This document shows positions 27,288-35,998 of a DNA stretch of 64,000 nucleotides, piece after piece. The translations under genes were made by a program, and so were the position numbers. Location: positions 2,774,796-2,838,795 of the forward strand of contig CP053450.1 in the NCBI GenBank assembly GCA_013285505.1, given 5' to 3'. The notes beneath the pieces were generated by a model, which did no database searches, was not told the origin of the DNA, and was given only the letters and a program-made list of their open reading frames with translations. The DNA is from Planctomycetota bacterium (GTDB taxonomy: Bacteria > Planctomycetota > Phycisphaerae > Phycisphaerales > UBA1924). Numbering within the stretch: the first letter of the stretch is position 1; each line of letters opens with the position of its first letter.

Positions 27288-28007
27288 ATGCTCGCCCGCA
27301 TCCGCTCAGGACTGCTCCAGGGCATCGACGCCCTCCCCTGCGAGGTTGAGGTCGATTTCGACCCCACGGCCATCGAGCGCGCGCTCATCGTCGGCCTCCC
27401 CGACGCCGCCGTCAAAGAAGCCCTCGAACGCGTCCGCACCGCCCTGACCAACTCCGGCTACATGACCCCGCCCGGCCGCCTCCTCATCAACCTCGCCCCC
27501 GCCGACCTCAAAAAGGAAGGCCCTGTCTACGACCTCCCCATCGCCGTCGGCCTGCTCTTCGTCCAAGGCGTCATCCAGAGCCGCGACGAGGCGTCGCTCG
27601 ACTTCCGCGCCACGGTCTTCGCCGGAGAACTGGCCCTCGACGGCCGCGTCCGCCCCGTCACGGGCGCGCTCGCCCTGGCCAGCATGGCCAAAGCCTCCGG
27701 CGCGCGCAGTCGTCGTCCCCGCCGACAACGCCGACGAAGCCGCGATCGTCGCGGGCATCGAGGTCTACGGCGTGCACCCTCGCCGAGGTCGTCGGCCTCC
27801 TCACCGGCCAGCTCGACCTCGCCCCCGTTGCCCCCCCCGGACATCACCGGCCTCCTCCAGACCGCCAAGCCCCCGATCGACTTCGCAGACGTCCGAGGCC
27901 AGGAATCCGTCAAGCGCGCGCTCACCATCGCCGCCGCCGGAAGCCACAACATCGTTCAGTTGTGCCCGAGTGTCGGTCACGGTGGAGGCGGCGTAGCGAC
28001 CCGGTAA
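27288..28007 (+). pseudogene. comM: comM (yifB) 5' fragment, interrupted by the integrated element
   Basis: ATG 27288 begins the ComM N-terminal domain: DALPCEVEVDFDPTAIERALIVGLPDAAVKEALERVR, GRLLINLAPADLKKEGPVYDLPIAVGLL. It ends with FADVRGQESVKRALTIAAAGSHNIV, just before where the Walker A motif should be. There the host sequence stops at the 13-bp attL core, and a 16-residue foreign tail (QLCPSVGHGGGGVATR) ends at TAA 28005. Between about 27700 and 27838 three one-base frame changes occur in the same direction, returning to the starting frame; the middle stretch reads VVVPADNADEAAIVAGIEVYGV then TLAEVVGLLTGQLDL in the other frames. ComM is an AAA+ branch-migration helicase needed for natural transformation, so it is inactive here until excision. 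Confidence 0.9.
27943..27955 (+). other. attL core
   Basis: GCCACAACATCGT, identical to 63858-63870. Host comM sequence is to the left, element sequence to the right (TCAGTTGTGCCCGAGTGTCGGTCACGG forms the left arm of the rebuilt attP). In comM the core encodes the SHNIV part of the loop just before Walker A. Confidence 0.88.
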
Positions 28008-28293
28008 CGATCGTCGAATCCTTCTGCTCGGCCGATTGTCTCGCGGCCCCCCTTGCGTGGCAGAACATCAGCCGATCCGATATACTCATCCCAGTATCCA
28101 GAGACCCGGGAGACCTCTTAGACCCGGGCGGCAACCGAGCGGAGACATTACCGTCACGGTGCCGAGGCCAGCCCTGAAGGGGGCGATGCGGCGTGGTTGT
28201 CCGACTCTTCGGTCACCACAGCAAAAACCGCCGACCGCGTGGTCGGCACCCCCTTGCACGCTGGACCGCTCTCGATGCCATGGAGGCTTTGCC
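28008..28293. other. Left end of the element, no gene assigned
   Basis: Between the TAA at 28005 and the small gene at 28294 I see no convincing reading frame. A direct repeat AGACCCGGG occurs twice (near 28101 and 28118). An AT-richer patch (GATCCGATATACTCATCCCAGTATCC near 28073-28098) could hold a promoter, but no clear -35/-10 pair is visible. Confidence 0.3.
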
Positions 28294-28527
28294 ATGGCGA
28301 GATTATCCACTGGTCCCTCGGTACGGTCTGTGACCCCCGGCTCCACTTCCTATCTACTTCATGAGATGCGTGAAGTGGAAATCGACGCCGCAGTCTTGGG
28401 TGAGCTTGTCTCCGCGCTGGCCCCGACAAACGCTGAGCCCGGGCCGCCCACCCTTGAGCGTGTCTGCACCATACTGCGCGACGCCGACGCCCGGCTCTTC
28501 GTGCCCAATGAGAATCGCGGGTGTTGA
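28294..28527 (+). CDS. Small hypothetical protein
   Basis: 77 residues from ATG 28294: MARLSTGPSVRSVTPGSTSY then a helical part (LLHEMREVEIDAAVLGELVSALAPTN...LERVCTILRDADARLFV). No family recognised. The less GC-rich composition and an open frame with sensible residues support a real gene, but there is no further evidence. It is the leftmost gene of the element, next to attL. Confidence 0.4.
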   Translation: MARLSTGPSVRSVTPGSTSYLLHEMREVEIDAAVLGELVSALAPTNAEPGPPTLERVCTILRDADARLFVPNENRGC

Positions 28528-28615
28528 CGCCCGGCGTCGAGCAATCGGCTGACGGTGCCGTCCGAACCGACCCCATGGCCGAACGGCGAATCACTCCATG
28601 CGCGAGGCGGCTGCG

Positions 28616-31042
28616 CTACTGATCGCCCAACGGCGTGGACGGTGCCGAGTCACGCAGTTGTGATTCGATGCGACTCGTATCCACGGCCAGGGGATCGACT
28701 CGCAGGGCGGCCGACAGCGGCAGGTCTGATTTGATCGTCTGGTGCTCCATGAATGGTGCCATCGCGTCCACAAATCTTGATCGACGCGCTCCATGGAGTA
28801 CGAACAACTCGTCCCGTGCGCGGGTCATGGCTGAGTAAGCGGCCGCCGCGGATCGCCATAGCTCGTCGGTCTGGACACCAGTGCGAGGCGATCGCCCCTC
28901 ATCCATGTCCAGAACAATCACAGTATCAAACTCAAGACCCTTTACAGCGCGGAAGCCACCGAGCCCGATCGCAGCCGATCGCCGCGATTCCTCCAAGCCC
29001 CAGTCCGGCGCCGCCATCTGGTCGTTTTCAAGAAAGATAGTGCATGCCAGTCCGGCAGCTCGAATCGCATTGAAGGTCTTGGCGATCAGGATGTCGTTCT
29101 CGGCGACGATCCCAATCCGTCTCGACTCGGAGGTCTTCGCTCGTTCCACAGCAAATGCGATCTGCTGCTCCTCGTCACCCTCCAACGCCAAGGGACTCGG
29201 ACCTTCCCATGGCGACTCCTCGGGAGCCACGACATCGACAGCATCTTCAAGTCGCGGTGGCGGATAGCCCATGACGACTGTTCGTGCGGCCGCCAGAATC
29301 TGTCTAGTAGAGCGGTACGCTCTACGAATGCTGGTTGATCTGCCCTGGAAGGACAATCCGGCTTTGGACGGCTGCGCGTGGCGACCATGTACGCTTTGCT
29401 CAAAATCACCGACGAAGAACATGGCGTTTGTCGTGGCCGGATCTGGGTGGATGTGGCACAGTACTCGAAGATCAATCGTTGACAGATCCTGCGCCTCATC
29501 AATCAACACGTGCGGACACCCATGTCCACGAGTCACTTCCTCGCCGGACTCTGACTCGCACAGCTCAAGCACTGCCTGCGCGAGACGCTCATGGTCATAG
29601 CGACCGCGCCGTTCGAGCCAGGAATCCCAAAGGGCAGCCGCCTGAATGATGGTATTCCTGTGAGGTCCTGATAGCCGACCGTGATTGAGACCTCGCCCCG
29701 TTCGCGGTGCCTCAAGGTACTCCTTCCGTCTCAGGCGGCAAAACCCGGATCTCACGTACCGCACTTCTTCACGAAGATACTGCGATGTTTGCAGTTCCGA
29801 GAAGCCACCAGCTTGGAGTACATGACGAAACAGCGTCGTTTTTGGTCGCTTCTTCTTCTTTCCCTGCGGAATCGTGGTAAAGATTCGAGCAGGTGGGTGA
29901 CCGTTCCCGCCAAAGAACTGACACCACTCCAAGGAGTAGGCGATACCTTCCTTTTTCTCCCATTGCGCATCCAAGGGCACATCGTGCTGGTACAGACCCG
30001 CTTCGTGAAGAATGCGGAGGTACAAGTCATCGACTGAAACCACGTCGATCCCTTGAGCGATACCCGCCGGCGCGAGTTCATGAAGTGCACTCTTCATCTG
30101 GGAGGCCAAGGCTCGGTTCAGCGTGAGCAGCTGCACGGGATTGCCGCGGCGGGCGAGGTGGATTGCTCGATGGAGCAGGATGATTGTCTTACCCGATCCG
30201 CTAGGACCATTCACCCGCCAGTGCCCGGAGAACTCACTCTCGACCAAGCGGTCTTGCCCCTCGTCCAGATACAGCCTGCGAAGTCCGCTCACCGGCTGCC
30301 GCACGGGGCGAAGCACCTGCCCGTGCAGTCGCAGAAAGTATCTCCACTTTCCCTCCAATGCATCAACCACAGTCAAAAACGCTTCTACTTCGGCGAAGTC
30401 TCTTTCCAGTACGCCATCAAGCGACTCCAGTCTTTGGGCCGCCTGCTCAATCTCAAACAACTCACGCTCTCGGCCGACGACATCCTCTGCCTCGGTGCGG
30501 AATCGCTCCAAGTCGAGTTTGAGATTCTCCACAGCCTCCCGCAACCCATTTGCTTCCCTCAACACGGTGGCGATGCCCGATAGCGAAAGATCGCCAAGCG
30601 TTGGCTGCTCCTCCAGTATCTCATTGAGGCATTCCTGTGTCTGACGAAGACTCTCGGGACGAAACGCCGAGGAGTCGCGTGGCACCTGCGAGAGTGCCTC
30701 ATCCAGGCGGTTCACAAGCTTCATGTATCTCGCCCACTTTCCCTGATGGGCAAGGCCAGACACACTCGCATCCCGATACCGGAACTCAAGATCGGCGATC
30801 ACTCGCTTGGGCCACGAGAATGGGTCGCCGAGTTGTTCGTAGGCTTCCTCCCGAACGTACTTGTCGTCGGCATTCCGGAGGTAGCGTTCCAGACCCTCGA
30901 TCTGGCTGGTCAGACGGGGCGCTCTTCCTTGGGCAGATCGAAGTCGTTCCCTAGTCCCGCAAAAGTGCCCCCAACTCTGATACGAATGCATGTCGGACGT
31001 ACGCCGATCTTCACAATCTTCCAGGCAGCTCACGAATCCCAT
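28616..31042 (-). CDS. UvrD/Rep-like superfamily I helicase with coiled N-terminus
   Basis: 808 residues. The first 250 are mostly helical and charged (coiled-coil-like: GLREAVENLKLDLERFRTEAEDVVGRERELFEIEQAAQRLE). The helicase part has Walker A GPSGSGKTIILLHRA near residue 280, motif Ia LLTLNRALASQMKSAL, Walker B VLIDEAQDLSTIDLRVL, motif III FFVGDFEQSVHG, motif IV RAYRSTRQIL, motif V FRAVKGLEFDTVIVLDMDEG and motif VI AYSAMTRARDELFVLHG. So an active UvrD-type ATPase is likely. Such helicases with extra N-terminal domains often occur in defence islands. No nuclease domain is obvious. It stands alone on the minus strand; composition is less GC-rich than the host. Confidence 0.85.
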   Translation of the reverse strand: MGFVSCLEDCEDRRTSDMHSYQSWGHFCGTRERLRSAQGRAPRLTSQIEGLERYLRNADDKYVREEAYEQLGDPFSWPKRVIADLEFRYRDASVSGLAHQGKWARYMKLVNRLDEALSQVPRDSSAFRPESLRQTQECLNEILEEQPTLGDLSLSGIATVLREANGLREAVENLKLDLERFRTEAEDVVGRERELFEIEQAAQRLESLDGVLERDFAEVEAFLTVVDALEGKWRYFLRLHGQVLRPVRQPVSGLRRLYLDEGQDRLVESEFSGHWRVNGPSGSGKTIILLHRAIHLARRGNPVQLLTLNRALASQMKSALHELAPAGIAQGIDVVSVDDLYLRILHEAGLYQHDVPLDAQWEKKEGIAYSLEWCQFFGGNGHPPARIFTTIPQGKKKKRPKTTLFRHVLQAGGFSELQTSQYLREEVRYVRSGFCRLRRKEYLEAPRTGRGLNHGRLSGPHRNTIIQAAALWDSWLERRGRYDHERLAQAVLELCESESGEEVTRGHGCPHVLIDEAQDLSTIDLRVLCHIHPDPATTNAMFFVGDFEQSVHGRHAQPSKAGLSFQGRSTSIRRAYRSTRQILAAARTVVMGYPPPRLEDAVDVVAPEESPWEGPSPLALEGDEEQQIAFAVERAKTSESRRIGIVAENDILIAKTFNAIRAAGLACTIFLENDQMAAPDWGLEESRRSAAIGLGGFRAVKGLEFDTVIVLDMDEGRSPRTGVQTDELWRSAAAAYSAMTRARDELFVLHGARRSRFVDAMAPFMEHQTIKSDLPLSAALRVDPLAVDTSRIESQLRDSAPSTPLGDQ

Positions 31043-31122
31043 AGTGTCCTCCGGAGCCGATGCTACCAGAATCTGAAGGGATGTTCTAGGTAGATTGCAT
31101 CCAACAGACCGCCCGACACGCC

Positions 31123-31965
31123 CTACCGCTCCTCATCCACACCGAAGATCCCATTCAGCATCTCCGCCAGCCGCAGCCCCGCCTTCGTGAGCTGCTCGTC
31201 CACGACGGGCAAGTTCCGGTCAATGTACTCCTGCCCAAGCCCGTCCCCGGTCTTGATCGTGACCCCATCGGTGTCCACGTAAGCGTTGCTCATCGAGAGG
31301 GCGTGCGACTCGTTGGCCCACGCGACCGGGTCCATCTCCGCGACAGCCGCCGCCTCGACCTCGGGCGTCAACGCCGCCTCCAGCCTCGCCGCATACACCT
31401 CGTAGGGCATACCCGTCTGCTTGATCATGCCCGTGTCCCACAGCGAGTGGAGGTTCATCTGCCGGCTGAACAGGGTCACCCCGATCCGGTTGCCTCCGAG
31501 GTCGCTGGCGTTGGACACGTGCAGCGGCTGGTGGATGTCGCCGACGAAGTGGACGAGGAACTTCAGGGCCTGCACCCGCTCCCCGTGGGTGGCGTCCTCG
31601 GAGGCCAGCACCTCGGCGTACCGCTCGATGCCGCGGACCACGCACCCCTCGTCGGGGCAGTCCCGGTCCATGTCGAACCCGGTCGCCCCCTCCGGCACGT
31701 TGACGTAGTGCCAGGGCTTGGTCCACTCCCACGCCTTGTCGCCCTTGATCTGGTCGGCCCAGACGGAGAACTCGGGCAGGTCGCTGTCGCCGAGCAGCTC
31801 GTCCACGGCGGCCCTGGCCTCGGGGGTGAGGTGGTCGTAGGCGATCTGGGCGACGACCTTGTGGCCGGTGGAGCCCCAGGCACAGCAGAAGGCGGCGACG
31901 AGGGCGAGGGCGAGCGAGCAGGACACACGGGAGATGCGGGTTGGCATGGGATTCGTCCTCGACAA
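31123..31965 (-). CDS. Secreted S1/P1-type nuclease
   Basis: 280 residues. Signal peptide SRVSCSLALALVAAFCCA, with cleavage expected before WGSTGHKVVAQIA, where the mature N-terminal Trp and the His act as zinc ligands in this family. Further ligands: WADQIKG (Asp), WHYVNV (His), LKFLVHFVGDIHQPLHVSN (His/Asp cluster) and LHSLWDTGMI (His, Asp). All zinc ligands seem present, so the enzyme should cut single-stranded DNA/RNA and act outside the cytoplasm. Its presence on a mobile element is unusual: such genes are usually chromosomal scavenging enzymes. Start could also be ATG 31947. Confidence 0.9.
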   Translation of the reverse strand: MSRTNPMPTRISRVSCSLALALVAAFCCAWGSTGHKVVAQIAYDHLTPEARAAVDELLGDSDLPEFSVWADQIKGDKAWEWTKPWHYVNVPEGATGFDMDRDCPDEGCVVRGIERYAEVLASEDATHGERVQALKFLVHFVGDIHQPLHVSNASDLGGNRIGVTLFSRQMNLHSLWDTGMIKQTGMPYEVYAARLEAALTPEVEAAAVAEMDPVAWANESHALSMSNAYVDTDGVTIKTGDGLGQEYIDRNLPVVDEQLTKAGLRLAEMLNGIFGVDEER

Positions 31966-31986
31966 GGGTCACCCAGCATATCAAGC

Positions 31987-32010
31987 GACCCCAGCGCGGA
32001 GGCTGGGGTC
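31987..32010 (-). terminator. Hairpin between nuclease and Gly-rich genes
   Basis: Nine-bp perfect stem (GACCCCAGC at 31987-31995 with complement 32002-32010) and a 6-base loop. It lies about 50 bases after the Gly-rich gene on the minus strand and just upstream of the nuclease gene. No T-run follows, so termination is only a possibility. Confidence 0.45.
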
Positions 32011-32062
32011 GCGGGGTCTGAGCTAGCTCTTCGTGGGGCTCATCATCGCCCCAATGGGGCCG

Positions 32063-32239
32063 TTACTTCCGGGGCGGGTTGTTGCCCCGGCCACCACCGG
32101 ACTTGCCGCCGGTCGTGCTGGGCGCGTTTGCGGGGCGACCCCCACCACCGCCCTTGCCCCCGCCACCGCCGCCGCCGCCGCCGCCGCCGGACTTACCGCC
32201 GGAGCCGCCCGACTTGCCGCCAGAACTCGCGTTTCCCAT
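32063..32239 (-). CDS. Small Gly/Lys-rich protein
   Basis: 58 residues from ATG 32239 with AAAGGG upstream. Sequence is almost only Gly with spaced Lys and Ser: MGNASSGGKSGGSGGKSG, a run of eleven Gly, then KGGGGGRPANAPST and a basic end RGNNPPRK. A flexible basic tail of this kind could bind nucleic acid. No family recognised. A second Gly-rich small protein is encoded at 36242 in the same gene block. Confidence 0.45.
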   Translation of the reverse strand: MGNASSGGKSGGSGGKSGGGGGGGGGGGKGGGGGRPANAPSTTGGKSGGGRGNNPPRK

Positions 32240-32465
32240 GTGATGCCCTTTCGTGTTGTGCGATCCACCCGCGAGGCCCACGAGGCGTTCATCGAGTGGA
32301 ACGTCCAGCCGATTCCGTGCGCACGGAACTGCACCTCGGTGCATAGTCACGTCGGACGCGAGTTCCGTGGTCTGGTTCCTCTATGGTTGATATTATTACA
32401 TCGCAGGCCACGAGCGCGCACGAAGCGCCACGCGCCTCCGCGGGTTCAGAGCCCAAGGGACAGTC

Positions 32466-33797
32466 TTGAAGATCACGCTCACGGCACCGGACGCCATCAC
32501 CCCGTACGAGAACAACCCCCGCCAGAACGACTCGGCCGTGGACGCGATCGCCCGGTCCATCGAGGAGTTCGGGTTCCGCCAGCCCGTCGTGGTGGACGAG
32601 CACAACGTCATCATCGTCGGCCACACCCGGTGGAAGGCGGCCAAGCGGCTGGGGTTGGAGAGCATCCCCGTCCACGTCGCCGAGGGCCTTGCCCCCGAGA
32701 AGGCCAAGGCGTACCGCATCGCCGACAACGCGACCAACGCCATCGCCACCTGGGACGCCGAACTGCTGCCGGTCGAGCTGGACCAGCTCAAGGACCTCGG
32801 CATCGACCTGGACTCCCTCGGCTTCAGCGAGGACGAACTGGCGGCCTTCATGAGCGACGGGGCCAACCCGGGCCAGTGCGACCCCGACGAGGTGCCCGAG
32901 CCCCCTGACGATCCGATCACCAAGCCGGGCGACCTGTGGGTGCTGGGCGAGCACCGGCTGCTCTGCGGCGACTCCTCCAGCGAGGCCGACCTCGACCGGC
33001 TCATGGACGGGCACACGGTGCAGTTGGCGAATCTGGACCCTCCCTACAACGTCAAGGTCGAGCCCCGCTCCAACAACGCCTTCGTCTCGGGCAAGACCAG
33101 CTTCCACCCGGTGCCCAAGTCGTCCTCCCGCTCGGGCGAGCAGGTGAAGGGCACGACCACCAAGATGCGGGCCAAGGACCGCCCCCTGGAGAACGACAAC
33201 GTCACCGACGAGCAGTTCTCTCTGCTCCTCTGTGCATGGTTCCGCAATCTGGCTCGTTCGCTCGACCCGGGGCGTGCGTTCTACATCTGGGGCGGCTACG
33301 CCAACATCGCCAACTACCCCACCGCCCTCGAAGACGCCGGTCTGCGCTTCGCCCAGCAGATCATCTGGCACAAGATGCACCCCGTGATCAGCCGCAAAGA
33401 CTTCATGGGCGACCATGAATGGTGTTTCTATGGCTGGCGTTCAGGGGCGGCGCACAAGTTCTTCGGCCCCAACAACATCCCCGACGTGTGGTCGATCAAG
33501 AAGGTCAACCCGCAGAGCATGGTCCACCTCACCGAGAAGCCGGTCGAGCTGGCGGCGCGGGCGATGGCCTACTCCAGCAAGCCGGGCGAGCGGGTGTTGG
33601 ACCTCTTCGGGGGCAGCGGCTCAACGCTCATCGCCGCCGAGCAGCAGGGACGCAAGGCGTACCTGATGGAGATTGACCCGGCGTACTGCGATGTGATCGT
33701 GCAGCGTTGGGAGGGGTTCACGGGCGGCAAGGCCGAACGCATCCCCGCGACTGAGAACGCCCCGGCAGACGCCGGGGCGGAGGAAGGGGATGGATGA
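32466..33797 (+). CDS. ParB-like N-terminus fused to DNA methyltransferase
   Basis: 443 residues from TTG 32466. Residues 1-90 are a ParB/Srx-like domain (PYENNPRQNDSAVDAIARSIEEFGFRQPVVVDEHNVIIVGHTRWKAAKRLG). After a linker comes the methyltransferase: motif IV LDPPYNV near residue 198, a target-recognition region, then motif I LDLFGGSGSTLIAAEQQGR near 380 and LMEIDPAYCDVIVQRW. The order (DPPY first, FxGxG last) fits a beta-class amino-methyltransferase acting on N6-adenine or N4-cytosine. Such ParB-MTase fusions are common on phages as orphan modification enzymes; no partner nuclease is adjacent. Confidence 0.92.
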   Translation: MKITLTAPDAITPYENNPRQNDSAVDAIARSIEEFGFRQPVVVDEHNVIIVGHTRWKAAKRLGLESIPVHVAEGLAPEKAKAYRIADNATNAIATWDAELLPVELDQLKDLGIDLDSLGFSEDELAAFMSDGANPGQCDPDEVPEPPDDPITKPGDLWVLGEHRLLCGDSSSEADLDRLMDGHTVQLANLDPPYNVKVEPRSNNAFVSGKTSFHPVPKSSSRSGEQVKGTTTKMRAKDRPLENDNVTDEQFSLLLCAWFRNLARSLDPGRAFYIWGGYANIANYPTALEDAGLRFAQQIIWHKMHPVISRKDFMGDHEWCFYGWRSGAAHKFFGPNNIPDVWSIKKVNPQSMVHLTEKPVELAARAMAYSSKPGERVLDLFGGSGSTLIAAEQQGRKAYLMEIDPAYCDVIVQRWEGFTGGKAERIPATENAPADAGAEEGDG

Positions 33798-33802
33798 GTG
33801 GC

Positions 33803-34129
33803 CTACCCGCCGGTCTTCAGCGCGTGGTACTCGGTCATGGCGTCCAGGTGGACGCACCCGCTCGCCGCGTAGGCCCGCCTGCCCTCGGTGGTGACGCAGC
33901 CCCGCTCCTTCAGGAACGCGATGGCCGTCGCCGCCTGGGAGGAGGGAAGGCCTTCGCCCGCGACAATCTCCTCCAGCACGAACCCGGCGTCCCCGGCCTC
34001 GTCGATGGCGTGGGCGACCGTCTCGAGCGTCTCGAGTTGGCAGCGGTGTCGGTAGGGCTTGCCCCGCCGTGGCGTTGCCGCCCGGACGAGCGATCCGTCC
34101 CGGTCGATGTGGAAGGTGTCCTCGCGCAC
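33803..34129 (-). CDS. Small protein with winged-helix-like C-terminus
   Basis: 108 residues: MREDTFHIDRDGSLVRAATP, then a helical part (LETLETVAHAIDEAGDAGFVLEEIVAGEGLPSSQAATAIAFLKERGCVTTEGRRAYAAS) that reads like a winged helix. It follows the HARE-HTH gene by three bases on the same strand, so the two are probably co-transcribed. No family recognised. Confidence 0.6.
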   Translation of the reverse strand: MREDTFHIDRDGSLVRAATPRRGKPYRHRCQLETLETVAHAIDEAGDAGFVLEEIVAGEGLPSSQAATAIAFLKERGCVTTEGRRAYAASGCVHLDAMTEYHALKTGG

Positions 34130-34132
34130 GGC

Positions 34133-34675
34133 TCAGTCCCGCTTTCCGTTGGAAGCGAACCTGCCGCGGCCGGTCTTCCGGAAGCGGCTGTCCGCCCCCT
34201 TCGCGCTAATCTCCCGGCCGATGGCGCTGTAGAGGGTCGCGTCGGGGGTCTTGCCGCCGGGGCTGGTCCAGAGGCCCTGGTCGGCCATCGCTTTGATCAT
34301 CTCCCGGGCGGCTCATCTCCGTGCCCGCCTCGGCGAGCACCTGCGCCGCGGCGTCGAGGGGCGCTCAGGCGCTTCGGGGCCGACGGTTCCGGCTTGGCGT
34401 CGGCCTTGCCCCCCGGCGGCGGCCTTCTTGCCCCGTGTGCCGCCCTTGGGCTTGGCCGGGGTCGCCGCCGCCTTCTTGCCGCCCTTCGCGGCACGCGGCG
34501 TTGTGGCCGCCTTGGCGGGGACGGTCTCGGCGGGAGCCGACTCCCGCTCCGCCGCCTTCGCCTTGTCGTCGGCCGCGACCTGCTTCATGGTGGCCGAGAG
34601 CCCGGTCTTCTTGGCGGCCTTCTTGGCCGCGGCCTTCTTCGTGGGGGTCTTCTTCGTCGTCTTCTGCGTTGCCAT
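34133..34675 (-). CDS. Lys/Ala-rich protein with HARE-HTH domain (frame-broken)
   Basis: From ATG 34675 the protein begins with a Lys/Ala-rich histone-like tail ([20 protein letters not shown]) of about 90 residues. The frame is then disturbed at about three places (near 34411, 34360 and 34310, all in C/G runs). Joined, it continues [52 protein letters not shown] and [17 protein letters not shown], ending [16 protein letters not shown]. This is a HARE-HTH domain, a DNA-binding helix-turn-helix found in chromatin proteins and in bacterial restriction enzymes and nucleoid proteins. Probably a nucleoid-associated or modification-sensing protein; frame breaks are likely sequence errors. Confidence 0.75.
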
Positions 34676-34771
34676 GGTCTTCTCCTTGGCTGGTGGTACG
34701 GAAGCCCCCGCAACACGCGGCGGGCAAGCGCGCGCCGCACGGTTCCCCGCGCGGCCACGTCGTGGGGCGGG

Positions 34772-35026
34772 TCAGCAGCCCGCGACCCGGTCGATCAGGT
34801 CGAGCACCTCGTGGACCATCGAGTTGGTGGCGTTGAGCGTCCCGCGGGCCGTGGTGCCGCACAGCACCTCCGCCGCCGCGTGCGCGACCGCGTAGCGGTC
34901 CTCCCGGGTGTCGATCCAGCGGACCTCGGTCTCTACGTCGTTGGCCGAGACCACCGCGCCGCCCTCCATGCGGGTGATCGCTACGTCCCCGGCGGCCCCT
35001 TCCAACACGATCTGCTTGATGAACAT
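34772..35026 (-). CDS. Small hypothetical protein
   Basis: 84 residues: MFIKQIVLEGAAGDVAITRM, VRWIDTREDRYAVAHAAAEVLCG, LNATNSMVHEVLDLIDRVAGC. ATG 35026 is preceded by a purine-rich GGAGAACGGAC. No family recognised; a compact alpha/beta protein is suggested. It is the first gene of the minus-strand group that continues with the HARE-HTH gene. Confidence 0.5.
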   Translation of the reverse strand: MFIKQIVLEGAAGDVAITRMEGGAVVSANDVETEVRWIDTREDRYAVAHAAAEVLCGTTARGTLNATNSMVHEVLDLIDRVAGC

Positions 35027-35195
35027 GTCCGTTCTCCTTGCCCCGGGCGGAACCCCCGCCGGGTGTCACACATGAGCCATGAACCCGCCGCACATGCAAG
35101 GCGTTCTGGCCTGCTTTTGCAGATGTTTCCGAGATTCAGGGGGAGCGCCCCAACCGGAGCAAGGCGTTCCCCTGTCATGCCCGAGGGGGTGGCCC

Positions 35196-35603
35196 ATGGC
35201 GGTGCGTAGCAAGTTCCTCGAAGACGGCCTCACGCCCCAACAGGAGCAGGCCATCATCGGCCTGATCAACGAGACCAGCGTGGCGGCGGCGGCCCGCGCC
35301 AGCGGCGTCGGCCAGCGCACGCTCCACCAGTGGATCAACGACGACAAGCGGTTCATGGCCGCCTACCGGGCGGCGCGCCGTCAGGCGTTCGACCAGGCGA
35401 TCGCGCTCACCCAGCGGTACGCCTCTCTGGCCGTCACCACCCTCGCCAAGGTCATGGCCGACGCCAGCGCCGCCAACGCCGCGAAGGTCTCGGCGGCCAC
35501 GGCCATGCTCAAGTTCGGCCGCGAGTCGATCGAGCTGGACGATCTGGCGGCACGGATCGAGACGCTGGAGTCCGAACGCGATGACGAGGGGGATCGGTCA
35601 TGA
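35196..35603 (+). CDS. HTH protein, phage small-terminase/phBC6A51-like
   Basis: 135 residues from ATG 35196. A helix-turn-helix (AIIGLINETSVAAAARASGVGQRTLHQWINDD) is followed by a helical region (FMAAYRAARRQAFDQAIALTQRYASLAVTTLAKVM) and an acidic end (DDLAARIETLESERDDE). This resembles small DNA-binding phage proteins (homeodomain-type small terminase-like). It heads a run of overlapping small genes and overlaps the next by four bases. Confidence 0.7.
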   Translation: MAVRSKFLEDGLTPQQEQAIIGLINETSVAAAARASGVGQRTLHQWINDDKRFMAAYRAARRQAFDQAIALTQRYASLAVTTLAKVMADASAANAAKVSAATAMLKFGRESIELDDLAARIETLESERDDEGDRS

Positions 35604-35788
35604 AGCTGTGGTCGAGAGTCAGGAAGCTGGAGCGGAAGCGGGAGGCCAGGCCGTGCCGCTACTGCTCGGGGTTCGGGTGCGTGGCCCTCGTCAACGAGAA
35701 TGATGGCGAACGCCAAGAGGACGCCCGCGGCTGCAAGATGTGCGGCCGGGTCTCGAAGCTGATCGTGCTGGGGGCCGACCGTGGGTAG
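35600..35788 (+). CDS. Zinc-ribbon mini-protein 1
   Basis: 62 residues: MKLWSRVRKLERKREARPCR then CxxC pairs PCRYCSG and GCKMCGR, which can bind one zinc. It shares its plan with the next two genes: an RxxxLE helix, first CxxC, beta part, second CxxC. ATGA overlap with the HTH gene upstream and 9-base overlap with the next gene show tight coupling. Confidence 0.65.
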   Translation: MKLWSRVRKLERKREARPCRYCSGFGCVALVNENDGERQEDARGCKMCGRVSKLIVLGADRG

Positions 35789-35998
35789 AGCGCTGACACG
35801 CCGGGTCCGGAGGCTGGAGGCCGCCCGCGATGGCTGCGCGTCCTGCGGAGGCCGCGGCGCGCTGACGGTCGTCTTCATGGCGCGGGGGGAACCCCCCGCC
35901 GAGCTGAGCGCTGCCCCGCGTGCGGGCGGTCGCTGGTCGTGGAGATTCACGAACTGACGCTGGAGGAGTGGCATGGCCGCGAAGACGCTTGCGCGTAG
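35780..35998 (+). CDS. Zinc-ribbon mini-protein 2 (frame-broken)
   Basis: GTG 35780 opens MGRALTRRVRRLEAARDGCA with CASCGGRG. The second pair CPACGRSLVVEIHE lies in another frame, reached by a one-base change near 35890-35905 next to GGGGGGAACCCCCC; read so, it ends at TAG 35998 after LTLEEWHGREDACA. In the unshifted frame the ORF ends at 35957 without the second CxxC. Plan as for the flanking genes, so a sequence error is the simplest explanation. Confidence 0.55.

Noticed and set aside
27288-28007. Treating the 5' comM frame as a complete small protein
   Set aside because: It lacks the AAA+ part, and its last 16 residues come from the element; the matching 3' part lies at 63857.
35780-35957. 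Zinc ribbon 2 as a normal protein in the unshifted frame
   Set aside because: It would lose the second CxxC present in the next frame and in both flanking paralogues.
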